Shown here: positions 8,437-16,459 of the stretch, piece by piece
Layout: the number at the start of each line of letters is the position of its first letter
Position numbering within the stretch: the stretch's first letter is position 1
From: Nocardioides sp. S-1144
Lineage (GTDB): Bacteria > Actinomycetota > Actinomycetes > Propionibacteriales > Nocardioidaceae
Direction: 5' to 3'
Assembly (NCBI RefSeq): GCF_005954645.2
Contig: NZ_CP040695.2
Location: forward strand, 2,170,001 to 2,234,000
DNA: 64,000 bases
Made by a program: the position numbers and the translations under genes
Notes under the pieces: generated by a model
Database searches by the model: none
Told to the model about the DNA's origin: nothing
The model's input: the letters and a program-made list of their open reading frames with translations, nothing else

Positions 8437-10028
8437 TGCCCACCCCCGCCCGGACCACCAAGCTCGACCTCGACCCGGCCACCGTCAAGCACGCCCGCAG
8501 CCTGGCCCGCAAGGCGGGCCGGCCGATCGTGACGATGGCCAAGAAGCACACCACCGTCGCCGTCGAGCGGGCCACCCTGCGCCTCGCGGGGCTGTCCGGC
8601 GCCGACGAGGAGGGCTCGCCCTGGGTCAACCGGCTGATGGACGCCGTCCGCGCCGACGTCGGCCTCGAGCACGGCGTGTCCCTCCCGGTCTGGGACGCGC
8701 TCGTGCGCGGCGAGGCCGACGACCTCGCGGTGCTCGCGCAGAAGGCCGCCGCCGGCTCGGTCCGGTTCCGGCTGCCCGAGGGCAGGGACGCCGTGCGGGC
8801 GCGCACCGCGAGCCGGCGCCAGGTCGCGCGCGGCATCAAGACCGTCGACAAGCGGCGCGTCGAGCGCGAGCGGCTCATCAAGCGGCACGGCGACGCCCCG
8901 CGGCAGCCGTGGATCTACCTGATCGTGGCCACCGGCGACATCTACGAGGACATCCCGCAGGCCCAGCAGGCCGCGCGCGAGGGCGCCGACGTGATCGCCG
9001 TCATCCGCTCGACGGGCCAGAGCCTGCTCGACTTCGTGCCGGAGGGTGCCACCCGCGAGGGGTACGCCGGCACCTACGCCACGCAGGAGAACTTCCGCCT
9101 GATGCGCGCGGCCCTCGACCAGTCGTCGAAGGAGCTCGGGCGCTACGTCCGGCTGACCAACTACGCCAGCGGCCTCTGCATGCCGGAGATCGCGGCGCTC
9201 GCGGGCCTCGAGCGGCTCGACATGATGCTCAACGACTCGATGTACGGGATCCTCTTCCGCGACATCAACCCGGTGCGCACCTTCGTCGACCAGCGCTTCA
9301 GCCGCCAGGTCCACGCCCGCGCCGGCATCATCATCAACACCGGCGAGGACAACTACCTCACCACCGCCGACGCCGTCGAGGCCGCGCACACCGTCACCAC
9401 CAGCCAGCTGCTCAACGAGTACTTCGCCAAGGAGGCCGGCCTCGAGGACTGGCAGCTCGGCCTCGGGCACGCCTTCGAGATCGACCCCGCCGTGCCCGAC
9501 TCCTTCCGGATGGAGCTGGCCCACGCGCTGCTGGCCCGGGAGATCTTCCCCAGGGCGCCGCTGAAGTGGATGCCGCCGACCCGGCACATGACCGGCGACG
9601 TCTTCAGGGGCAACCTGCTCGACGGCTTCTTCAACCTCGCCGGGGCGCTCACCGGCCAGGGCATCCTGCTCGTGGGGATGATGACCGAGGCCGTGGTGAC
9701 GCCGTGGATCTCCGACCGCGACATCGCCCTGCAGAACGTGCGCTACGTGATGGAGGCCGCCGGCCGCCTCCACGAGGACTTCCACCCGGCCCCGGGGGGC
9801 TTCATCGTCGAGCGCGCCAACCAGGTGCTCGCCGAGTCCATCGAGCTCCTCGACCGGATCGTCGACACCGAGCACGGCCGGGGCCTGCTCGACGCCATCG
9901 CCGACGGCACCTTCGGCCTGATGAAGCGCCCGGCCGACGCGGGTCGCGGGCTCGACGGCGTCGCGGCGAAGTCGAGTGCCTACTACAACCCCGCCACCGA
10001 GATCCTCGACGCCAAGGAGGCGCTGTGA
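8436..10028 (+). CDS. kamD: Lysine 5,6-aminomutase alpha subunit
   Basis: 530 aa, matching the usual length of about 520. This is the TIM-barrel subunit of the adenosylcobalamin- and PLP-dependent mutase that moves the terminal amino group of (beta-)lysine to the adjacent carbon. Family stretches are plain, e.g. PWIYLIVATGDIYEDIPQA, YVRLTNYASGLCMPEIA, DMMLNDSMYGILFRDIN and KWMPPTRHMTGDVFRGN. The ATG overlaps the upstream stop by one base, and the 3' end overlaps kamE by 4 bp. No cobalamin riboswitch is visible ahead of the operon, so B12 supply is not obviously sensed here. Confidence 0.95.
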   Translation: MPTPARTTKLDLDPATVKHARSLARKAGRPIVTMAKKHTTVAVERATLRLAGLSGADEEGSPWVNRLMDAVRADVGLEHGVSLPVWDALVRGEADDLAVLAQKAAAGSVRFRLPEGRDAVRARTASRRQVARGIKTVDKRRVERERLIKRHGDAPRQPWIYLIVATGDIYEDIPQAQQAAREGADVIAVIRSTGQSLLDFVPEGATREGYAGTYATQENFRLMRAALDQSSKELGRYVRLTNYASGLCMPEIAALAGLERLDMMLNDSMYGILFRDINPVRTFVDQRFSRQVHARAGIIINTGEDNYLTTADAVEAAHTVTTSQLLNEYFAKEAGLEDWQLGLGHAFEIDPAVPDSFRMELAHALLAREIFPRAPLKWMPPTRHMTGDVFRGNLLDGFFNLAGALTGQGILLVGMMTEAVVTPWISDRDIALQNVRYVMEAAGRLHEDFHPAPGGFIVERANQVLAESIELLDRIVDTEHGRGLLDAIADGTFGLMKRPADAGRGLDGVAAKSSAYYNPATEILDAKEAL

Positions 10029-10777
10029 CCACCGAGTCCACCAGCCCGATCCGGCCCTACGGCGACACCACCGGGGACGGGATGGTCCAGCTGAGCTTCA
10101 CGCTGCCGATGCCGCACTCCAAGGTGGCCGACGGCTCCGCCGTCCAGCTGGCCAACAAGATGGGCATGGATCCCGCCCTGGTGGTCCACAGCAAGCCGAT
10201 GGGCCCCGACTTCACCTTCTTCGTCGTCTACGGGCGCGTCAACCACCTCGTCGACCCCAGCCAGGTGACCGTCGTGGAGCGCGACTACCCGCTGCTGACG
10301 CCGAAGGAGGTCAACGCCGCCGTGAAGCGCTCCCTGCGGCGCCGGCTCACCGTCGTGGGGGCCTGCATCGGCACCGACGCCCACACCGTCGGCATCGACG
10401 CGATCCTCAACATCAAGGGCTTCGCGGGGGAGAAGGGCCTGGAGTACTACCGCGAGCTCAAGGTCGTGAACCTCGGCGCCCAGGTCTCGGTGCCCGAGCT
10501 CGTCGAGCGGGCCCGCTCGGAGAAGGCGGACGCCGTCCTGGTCTCGCAGGTCGTCACCCAGCGCGACGCCCACCTGCTCAACACCCGCGAGATGTCGGCA
10601 GCGTTCCGCGAGTCCTACCCCTCGGACAAGCGCCCGCTGCTCATCGTCGGCGGTCCGCGCTTCGACGAGAAGATGGCCGGCGAGCTCGGGGTCGACCGCG
10701 TCTTCGGTCGCGGCACCACCCCCGGCGAGGTCGCCTCCTTCATCGCCCACAGGCTCGCCGCCGGGAGGGCCGCCTGA
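10025..10777 (+). CDS. kamE: Lysine 5,6-aminomutase beta subunit
   Basis: 250 aa, GTG start overlapping kamD by 4 bp. Rossmann-like B12-binding subunit with the DxHxxG motif at TDAHTVGID (D118, H120, G123), where the histidine replaces the lower cobalt ligand. Eleven residues later comes K131 in NIKGFAGEKG, at the same spacing as the PLP-binding lysine of the Acetoanaerobium sticklandii subunit (H133/K144, from memory). Both cofactor sites therefore look intact and the enzyme should be functional. Stop overlaps the kal start (TGATG). Confidence 0.95.
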   Translation: MTTESTSPIRPYGDTTGDGMVQLSFTLPMPHSKVADGSAVQLANKMGMDPALVVHSKPMGPDFTFFVVYGRVNHLVDPSQVTVVERDYPLLTPKEVNAAVKRSLRRRLTVVGACIGTDAHTVGIDAILNIKGFAGEKGLEYYRELKVVNLGAQVSVPELVERARSEKADAVLVSQVVTQRDAHLLNTREMSAAFRESYPSDKRPLLIVGGPRFDEKMAGELGVDRVFGRGTTPGEVASFIAHRLAAGRAA

Positions 10778-11229
10778 TGACCGACCCCACCGTTGCCACC
10801 ACCTCCGACCCCGCCGCTGGACCCGCCGCTGGACCGGCCGTGGGCACCCGCGTCGTGCACCGGCGCTACGTGCCCTACTCCCACGCCCACTACGCCGGCA
10901 ACCTCGTCGACGGCGCCTACAGCCTCGGCCTCTTCGGCGACGTCGCCACCGAGATGTGCATCGTCACCGACGGCGACGAGGGGCTCTTCGCCTCCTACTC
11001 CGACGTCCAGTTCGTGGCGCCGGTCCGCGCCGGTGACGTGCTGGAGGTGACCGCCGAGCTGGTCCGCGCCGGCACCCGCTCGCGGGTCATGGACTTCACC
11101 GTCCACGTCGTCGCCCGGGGCGCCGCCACCGACGACGCCCCCGGCGCCGCGGCGCTGCTCGACCCGCCGGTGCTGGCGACCTCGGCGACCGGCACCGTCG
11201 TCGTCCCGCCCCGGTCCGCGCGCGTCTAG
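10777..11229 (+). CDS. kal: 3-aminobutyryl-CoA ammonia-lyase (hotdog fold)
   Basis: 150 aa. Hotdog-fold protein whose core (YSHAHYAGNLVDGAYSLGL, then FGDVATEM, DGDEGLFASYSDVQF, APVRAGDVLEV) matches the Kal family, which eliminates ammonia from 3-aminobutyryl-CoA to give crotonyl-CoA. The first 20 residues are a poorly conserved Ala/Pro-rich extension. It is the last gene of the operon. The enzyme that makes its substrate (Kce, a DUF849 protein) is not found anywhere in the window, so either kce lies elsewhere or the pathway is modified. Confidence 0.88.
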   Translation: MTDPTVATTSDPAAGPAAGPAVGTRVVHRRYVPYSHAHYAGNLVDGAYSLGLFGDVATEMCIVTDGDEGLFASYSDVQFVAPVRAGDVLEVTAELVRAGTRSRVMDFTVHVVARGAATDDAPGAAALLDPPVLATSATGTVVVPPRSARV

Positions 11230-11308
11230 CGCAGCGCCGCGGCGCGTCGTCGGTGACACGCCGCGTGGACGGACAAATTCGTGGGTCAGTTTCCGGACGG
11301 GGGCACCG

Positions 11309-11346
11309 CGCTGACCTGCAGGTTTCCGCGTCGTCGCAGGTCAGCG
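11309..11346 (+). terminator. Stem-loop downstream of lysine operon (candidate terminator)
   Basis: Perfect 11-bp stem CGCTGACCTGC / GCAGGTCAGCG with a 16-nt loop, 80 bp after the kal stop. No T-tract follows, as is common in actinobacteria. Confidence 0.5.
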
Positions 11347-11351
11347 CCGTG

Positions 11352-11381
11352 TTGACAGGCCGGACCCGGCCGACGCAGTCT
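11352..11381 (+). promoter_or_regulatory. Candidate promoter before structured leader
   Basis: A consensus TTGACA at 11352-11357 is followed after 18 bp by CAGTCT, a weak -10. A start point near 11388 would place the two long hairpins at the 5' end of the transcript. Confidence 0.35.
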
Positions 11382-11399
11382 GTCCCGTCCGCTCATGCA

Positions 11400-11600
11400 G
11401 GTCGTGTGAGGCGGACCGGGGTCCGAGTGGCCTGGGACGTCCGGTGTCACCGCCAGCAGCGCGACGTCCCTGGCCCGCGGAGGTCGGTCCGCTCCACGAG
11501 AGCGACCCGGGAGGACCCTGCGTCCCTAGACAACGACCCCGCCACGGCAGCCTGTCGTGCGTGCGGGCGGCCCGAAGGGCGCAGGGTCCTCCCGGAGCCC
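11400..11600 (+). ncRNA. Candidate structured RNA / lnt leader (two long hairpins)
   Basis: This fills most of the 374-bp gap between kal and lnt. Hairpin A (11411-11492) pairs GCGGACC with GGTCCGC, GGCC with GGCC, and GGGACGTC with GACGTCCC around a 21-nt loop. Hairpin B (11507-11595) has a perfect 16-bp stem CCGGGAGGACCCTGCG / CGCAGGGTCCTCCCGG, extended by three more pairs including one G-U, and its loop holds a further small hairpin (CACGGCA / TGTCGTG). Hairpin B ends 8 nt before the lnt ATG. It could be a stable small RNA, an attenuator of lnt, or an unrecognised riboswitch. I could not match it to a family. Confidence 0.5.
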
Positions 11601-11603
11601 TGC

Positions 11604-13181
11604 ATGGTCTCCCGGTACCGTTCACCCGTGCTGCGCCGGACCCTCGTCGCGTCGCTCGCCGGGGTCGCGCTGTCCTTCGCCTACGAACCGGTGGCCGTCG
11701 CCTACCTCATGCCGTTCTGCCTGGCGGCCTACGCGCTCACCACCCGCGGGCTGCGGGCCCGGGCCGGCTTCGTGGTCGGCCTGGCGTTCGGCGTCGGGTT
11801 CTACTTCGTCCACATCTACTGGATGAGCCCCTCGATCGGCGCGCCCGCCTGGCTGGCGCTGGCCGGCATCGAGGCGCTGTTCTACGGGCTGCTGGGCGCC
11901 GTGGCGACCCTCCTGCACCGGTTGGCGTCCTGGCCGGCGTGGCTGGCGCTGGCCTGGGTGGCGATGGAGACGATCCGCTCCACCTGGCCCTTCAGCGGGA
12001 TGCCGTGGGGCCGGCTCGGGTTCGGCGTCGTCGACACCCCGCTGGCGCCCGCGCTGGCCTACCTCGGCACCAACGGCGTCAGCCTGGTCGTGGCGTTCCT
12101 CGGCTTCCTGCTGGCCCGGCTGCTGCTCGCCGCCCGGGGCCGGGAGCGGCGCGACGAGCGCCTCTTCGCCGCCGCGGCGCTGGTCGCGGTCACCGCCGTG
12201 GCGCTCGTGCCGGCGGTGGCGCCCTGGCGCCTGGCCGAGGCGGGGGAGACGACCGTGGCCGCCGTCCAGGGCAACGTGCCGGGCCGCGGCGACGACGTCC
12301 TCGCCGACGTGGAGGGCCTGACGCAGAACCACGTCGACGCCACGGTCGACCTCGCGGCCCGGGTCGCCGCGGGCGAGGCGCCGCAGCCGGACTTCGTCGT
12401 CTGGCCGGAGAACTCCACGGCGCGCGACCCGTTTCGCGACACCTCCATCCGCACCGGCATCGAGACCGCGGCGGACGCCATCGGTGTGCCGGTGCTGGTC
12501 GGCGCGATCGTCGACGACGGCGAGGACCACGTGCTCAACCAGGGCATCGTGTGGGACCCGGTCACCGGTGCGGGGGAGCGCTACACCAAGCGGCACCCCG
12601 TCGCCTACGGCGAGTACATCCCGCTGCGCGGCCTGCTCGAGCCCACCGGGATCACCGAGCAGGGCCAGCTCGCGCGGATCCCGCGCGACATGGTCAGCGG
12701 CCGGCGCGCCGAGCCGCTCGTGGTCGCCGGCGTCCCGCTGGCCGACGCGATCTGCTTCGACATCGCCTACGACGACGGCCTCGCCGTCCAGATCGAGAAC
12801 GGCGCGGAGCTGCTCGCCGTCCAGACCAGCAACGCCAGCTTCATCTTCACCGACCAGATCGAGCAGCAGTTCGCGATCACCCGGGCCCGGGCGATCGAGA
12901 CCGGCCGCTACGTGGTCGTCGCGGCCACCAACGGGGTCTCGGGCGTCATCGCCCCTGACGGCAGCGTGGTCGACCGCACCCAGCGGCGCACCCAGGACGT
13001 CGTCGTGGAGACCGTGACGCTCTACCGCGGCGCGACGCCGGCGATCGCCGTCGGCGAGGTCCTGAGGCTGCTGTCGTACCTGACGACGGTCGTCGGGACC
13101 GCGTGGGCCCTCCTGCTCGGCAGACGGTCACGCAGGGGTGTCGGTGCCGCGCCGGGCCGCGCCGTCGGGGAGGATTCCTGA
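11604..13181 (+). CDS. lnt: Apolipoprotein N-acyltransferase
   Basis: 525 aa from ATG 11604; an in-frame GTG at 11628 is an alternative start. Transfers an acyl chain from phospholipid to the N-terminal cysteine of lipoproteins on the outer face of the membrane. Residues 1-205 carry about six membrane segments; a nitrilase domain follows, and a final membrane segment lies near residue 490. The catalytic triad is visible: E269 (VVWPENS), K329 (YTKRHPVAYGEYIPL, with the loop glutamate E337) and C384 (DAICFDIAY). The frame is open upstream to about 11253, but that stretch reads as non-coding hairpins. Followed 1 bp later by ppm1, a pairing that is fused into one protein in M. tuberculosis. Confidence 0.92.
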   Translation: MVSRYRSPVLRRTLVASLAGVALSFAYEPVAVAYLMPFCLAAYALTTRGLRARAGFVVGLAFGVGFYFVHIYWMSPSIGAPAWLALAGIEALFYGLLGAVATLLHRLASWPAWLALAWVAMETIRSTWPFSGMPWGRLGFGVVDTPLAPALAYLGTNGVSLVVAFLGFLLARLLLAARGRERRDERLFAAAALVAVTAVALVPAVAPWRLAEAGETTVAAVQGNVPGRGDDVLADVEGLTQNHVDATVDLAARVAAGEAPQPDFVVWPENSTARDPFRDTSIRTGIETAADAIGVPVLVGAIVDDGEDHVLNQGIVWDPVTGAGERYTKRHPVAYGEYIPLRGLLEPTGITEQGQLARIPRDMVSGRRAEPLVVAGVPLADAICFDIAYDDGLAVQIENGAELLAVQTSNASFIFTDQIEQQFAITRARAIETGRYVVVAATNGVSGVIAPDGSVVDRTQRRTQDVVVETVTLYRGATPAIAVGEVLRLLSYLTTVVGTAWALLLGRRSRRGVGAAPGRAVGEDS

Positions 13182-13182
13182 G

Positions 13183-13932
13183 ATGTCCGCCCCGACCACG
13201 GTGATGGTGCTGCCGACCTACGACGAGGCCGAGAACCTCGCGTGGATCGTCGCGCGCCTGCGCGCCGCCGAGCCCGAGGTCGACGTCCTCGTCGTCGACG
13301 ACCAGTCGCCCGACGGCACCGGCGACATCGCCGACCGGCTGGCCGCCGACGACGACCGGGTGCACGTGCTGCACCGCGCCGCCAAGGGCGGTCTCGGCGG
13401 GGCCTACCTGCACGGCTTCGCGTGGGCGCTCGAGCACGGCTACGACGTGGTGGGCGAGATGGACGCCGACGGCTCCCACCAGCCCGAGCAGCTCCACCGG
13501 CTCCTGGACGCCCTCGGGGACGCCGACCTGGTGATCGGGTCGCGCTGGGTGCCCGGTGGCAGCGTGGTCAACTGGCCGCTGCGCCGCGAGGTGCTCAGCC
13601 GGGGCGGCAACCTGTACGTGCGGCTGCTCCTCGGCATCGAGGTCAGGGACGCGACGGCCGGCTTCCGGCTCTACCGGCGCTCGACCCTCGAGGCCATCGC
13701 GCTCGACCGGGTCCGCTCGACCGGCTACGTGTTCCAGACCGACCTGGTCAGCCGGACGCTGCGCGCCGGCCTGACCGTGCGGGAGGTCCCCATCGAGTTC
13801 GTCGAGCGGGTGCGCGGCGACTCGAAGATGAGCGGCGCGGTCGCGGCGGAGTCGCTGCGGCGGATCACCGCCTGGGGGCTGCGGGAGCGACGGGCGCAGG
13901 CCCGCCGGCTCTGGGGCCGCGTCCACCGCTGA
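13183..13932 (+). CDS. ppm1: Polyprenol monophosphomannose synthase
   Basis: 249 aa GT2-family enzyme making polyprenyl-phosphate-mannose, the donor for protein O-mannosylation and lipoglycan assembly. Motifs: VLPTYDEAENL, VVDDQSPDGTGD, the metal-binding D-A-D in EMDADGSHQPE, and the DPM-type RGDSKMSG. It lacks membrane segments, like the soluble catalytic D2 half of mycobacterial Ppm1. A strong GGGGAGGA ribosome-binding site lies 8 nt before ATG 13183. It begins right after the lnt stop, so the two genes are cotranscribed. Confidence 0.93.
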   Translation: MSAPTTVMVLPTYDEAENLAWIVARLRAAEPEVDVLVVDDQSPDGTGDIADRLAADDDRVHVLHRAAKGGLGGAYLHGFAWALEHGYDVVGEMDADGSHQPEQLHRLLDALGDADLVIGSRWVPGGSVVNWPLRREVLSRGGNLYVRLLLGIEVRDATAGFRLYRRSTLEAIALDRVRSTGYVFQTDLVSRTLRAGLTVREVPIEFVERVRGDSKMSGAVAAESLRRITAWGLRERRAQARRLWGRVHR

Positions 13933-14008
13933 CCTGCCCGGCAGAGGTGCCCGGCGAGGGCGCCGTCGACCTCCTCGGACGCCGCCGGTTGGTCCGTAGA
14001 CTGGCGCC

Positions 14009-14488
14009 ATGGCCCGGCGTCGACGTCTCTCGTGGTTCCTGCTGGTCGCCTTCGTGGTCGTTCCGATCGCCGAGCTCTACGTGCTGATCCAGGTCGGCCA
14101 GGTGATCGGTGCCTGGTGGACGATCGTGCTGCTCGTCGCCGACAGCATCCTCGGCAGCTGGCTGGTCAGGCGCGAGGGTGGCCGGGCGTGGCAGGCGCTG
14201 CGCACCGCGCTGGAGACCGGGCGGATGCCCGCGACAGAGCTCGCCGACGCCGCCCTGCTCCTCGTCGGCGGCGTGCTGATGCTCAGCCCCGGCTTCGTGA
14301 CCGACCTCGCCGGCATCCTGCTGATCCTGCCGCTCACGCGGCCGCTGTTCCGCCGTGTGCTCGCCGGTGTCGTGGCCCGCCGGCTCACGGTGCTGGGCCC
14401 GCTGGGGCCGACCGGCGGTGCCCGTGGCGGCCCCGGACAGACCGATCGCCCCGGACCGGTGGTCCGGGGCGAGGTCGTCGAGGAGTAG
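14009..14488 (+). CDS. fxsA: FxsA family membrane protein
   Basis: 159 aa. Three hydrophobic segments at about residues 8-30, 32-50 and 84-112, with the family signature ELYVLIQVGQVIGAWWTI and GVLMLSPGFVTDLAGILLILP. In E. coli FxsA relieves F-plasmid exclusion of phage T7; its actinobacterial role is not established. The C-terminal 30 residues are Gly/Pro-rich. The ATG follows TAGACT by 6 nt, a leaderless layout, so it has its own promoter despite lying 76 bp after ppm1. Confidence 0.88.
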   Translation: MARRRRLSWFLLVAFVVVPIAELYVLIQVGQVIGAWWTIVLLVADSILGSWLVRREGGRAWQALRTALETGRMPATELADAALLLVGGVLMLSPGFVTDLAGILLILPLTRPLFRRVLAGVVARRLTVLGPLGPTGGARGGPGQTDRPGPVVRGEVVEE

Positions 14489-14520
14489 CGCGACGGTGGT
14501 GCCGCGCTGGTCCGTCGACG

Positions 14521-14907
14521 TCAGACGGTCGTGCGGCTGCGCTTCTTGGTCGGCCGGTGCAGGTGCGCCGGGCCGATCTCGCCGCCGCGGAGCAGGTCGA
14601 GCCGCTCCTTGAGGATGTCCTCGAGCTCCTTCTCGGAGCGCCGCTCGAGCAGCATGTCCCAGTGGGTGCGGACCGGCTTCTCGGCCTTCTCGACGCGCTC
14701 GATGCCGGAGGTGCTCAGCCCCTCGGCACCGCACCGCGGGCACTCCCAGACGGCCGGAACGTCGGCCTCGACCGACATCGTGATCTCGAACTCGTGCCCG
14801 TGGGTGCAGCGGTAGCCGACCTGCTGACGGGCGGCGAACTCGATGCCTCGCTCGTCCTCGAAGCTCTGTCCTCCGAGTCGTGCGCCACGCAAGGTTCGCT
14901 CTGCCAT
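14521..14907 (-). CDS. rbpA: RNA polymerase-binding protein RbpA
   Basis: 128 aa. RbpA binds RNA polymerase and the principal sigma factor and stabilises the open complex. The N-terminal MAERTLRGARLGGQSFED is followed by a zinc-binding module (C-x-H in YRCTHGHEFEI and CPRC at about residues 57-60) and the C-terminal sigma-interaction helix ERRSEKELEDILKERL. GGGAGG ribosome-binding site before ATG 14907. A SigR-type promoter lies about 75 bp upstream. Convergent with fxsA. Confidence 0.96.
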   Translation of the reverse strand: MAERTLRGARLGGQSFEDERGIEFAARQQVGYRCTHGHEFEITMSVEADVPAVWECPRCGAEGLSTSGIERVEKAEKPVRTHWDMLLERRSEKELEDILKERLDLLRGGEIGPAHLHRPTKKRSRTTV

Positions 14908-14979
14908 GGTGCACACCTCCCAACTGCGTGTAGTCCGCGTCGTCGTGTTGCGTCGGGCGGGTGCGCCCGTTGCTGGTCC

Positions 14980-15005
14980 AACCGTACCCAGCCGGCAAAG
15001 ATTCC
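14980..15005 (-). promoter_or_regulatory. SigR-type promoter of rbpA
   Basis: On the minus strand the sequence reads GGAAT (15005-15001), 18 bp, then GTT (14982-14980). This matches the SigR (thiol-stress sigma) consensus GGAAT-N18-GTT. rbpA is a known SigR target in Streptomyces, so control by disulfide stress is likely conserved. Confidence 0.7.
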
Positions 15006-15082
15006 ATTCCCGTTCGGCCGCGATGCTTCCCCCGCGCCCGCTCGGCCCCGGACCGGTGGCCGGCCGGTGCCCGCGCGGTGGC

Positions 15083-16459
15083 TCAGACGGTCGAGGGGAC
15101 CGCGTTCCCGGCCTCGCGGATCCCGCGCTCCGGGTCGAGGCGCAGCAGGAAGAAGGCACCGATGACGAAGAAGACGATCAGGGCCAGCAGCGCCGGGCGG
15201 TAGGAGTCGGTGAGCTGGAACATGACAGCGAAGACGAAGGTGCCGAACCACGAGGTCCCGCGCTCGCAGGCGTTGTACAGCGCGAAGTACTCGCCCTCGC
15301 GACCGCGGGGGATGAGCAGGCTGAAGAAGGAGCGCGACAGGGCCTGGGTGCCGCCGAGGACCAGCCCGATGGCGACCGCGATCGCCATGAAGAGCGGCAC
15401 GTTCTCCTCCGGCAGGAAGAAGGCCAGGACGACGATGACGACCCAGGCGTAGGTGCCGTAGAGGATCGGCTTGTAGCTGCCGTGCTTCTGCGCGAACCGT
15501 CCGAACAGCAGCGCGCCGCCGAAGGCGACGAACTGGATCAGCAGGATGGTGCCGATCAGCACGCTGTCTCCGAAGCCGAGCTGCTTGGAGCCGTAGGTCG
15601 ACGCGGCGTAGATGACGGTCTGGATGCCGTCGTTGAAGAACAGGTACGCCGCCAGGAAGGTCAGCGTCATCGGGTAGTTGCGCAGGTCCTTGAGGGTGCG
15701 CCACAGCTGGCCGAAGCTGCGGTCGAACACGTTGCCGGTGATCTCCAGGCGCTCGACCGGCGGCCGGTCCTTGAGCCGCACGAACGGGATGATCGTGAAC
15801 CCGGCCCACCAGATGACCGCCGACAGCAGCGAGAGCCGCACGGCCATCCCGCTCGACAGGCCGATCGCGTCGTGCCCGAGGAACATGCCGAGGTTGACCG
15901 CGAGCAGCAGGCCGCCGCCGAGGTAGCCGAACGCCCAGCCCTGCGAGGAGACGCGGTCGCGCTCCTCCTCGGTGGAGATGTCGACGAGGATCGCGGAGTA
16001 GCTGATCACCGAGCAGCCGGCCAGCACGCTGGCCAGGACGATGGCGACCGCCCCGATCTGCCACTGGTCGTCCTTCATGAAGAACAGCAGCGAGCCGCAC
16101 GCCGCGCCGGCCCACGCGAAGCCGGCCATGTGCCGCTTCTTGTGCGCGGACCGGTCGACCATCGCGCCCACGACGGGCAGCAGGAACGCGCTGAAGATCG
16201 TGGCGAAGCTGGTCAGGTAGAACGGGAGGGAACCCGCGGCGAGGTCGAGGCCCAGGACGCTGACGGTGTTGCCACAGCTCGCCGCGTCGTCGAGGTCCTC
16301 GGGGCAGCCGGCCGCCTTGCCGGCGACCTCGATCATGTACGGGGCGAACATGACGCTGAGCACGGTCGTGTAGAACGCGCTGTTGGCCCAGTCGTACCAG
16401 TACCAGGCCTTCTGCTCCTGGGCGCGCTCCAGCGGCGCGAGGTCGGCGATACCGGTCAT
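15083..16459 (-). CDS. MFS transporter, UMF1/Atg22-like
   Basis: 458 aa with 12 hydrophobic segments. The start WYWYDWANSAFYTTVLSVMF and the later RGREGEYFALYNACERGTSW and LGGTQALSRS are hallmarks of the UMF1 (unknown major facilitator) family related to vacuolar Atg22. Substrate unknown. An extracytoplasmic loop (KAAGCPEDLDDAASCGNT) contains two cysteines that may form a disulfide. ATG 16459 overlaps the stop of the upstream GDPD gene (ATGA), so the two are coupled; export or uptake of a glycerophosphodiester product would be a guess from that. Confidence 0.88.
   Translation of the reverse strand: MTGIADLAPLERAQEQKAWYWYDWANSAFYTTVLSVMFAPYMIEVAGKAAGCPEDLDDAASCGNTVSVLGLDLAAGSLPFYLTSFATIFSAFLLPVVGAMVDRSAHKKRHMAGFAWAGAACGSLLFFMKDDQWQIGAVAIVLASVLAGCSVISYSAILVDISTEEERDRVSSQGWAFGYLGGGLLLAVNLGMFLGHDAIGLSSGMAVRLSLLSAVIWWAGFTIIPFVRLKDRPPVERLEITGNVFDRSFGQLWRTLKDLRNYPMTLTFLAAYLFFNDGIQTVIYAASTYGSKQLGFGDSVLIGTILLIQFVAFGGALLFGRFAQKHGSYKPILYGTYAWVVIVVLAFFLPEENVPLFMAIAVAIGLVLGGTQALSRSFFSLLIPRGREGEYFALYNACERGTSWFGTFVFAVMFQLTDSYRPALLALIVFFVIGAFFLLRLDPERGIREAGNAVPSTV

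Noticed and set aside
11253..11603. N-terminal extension of lnt by about 117 residues
   Set aside because: The extension has no membrane segment and a composition unlike Lnt, and coincides with strong RNA hairpins; ATG 11604 or GTG 11628 gives a normal Lnt length.
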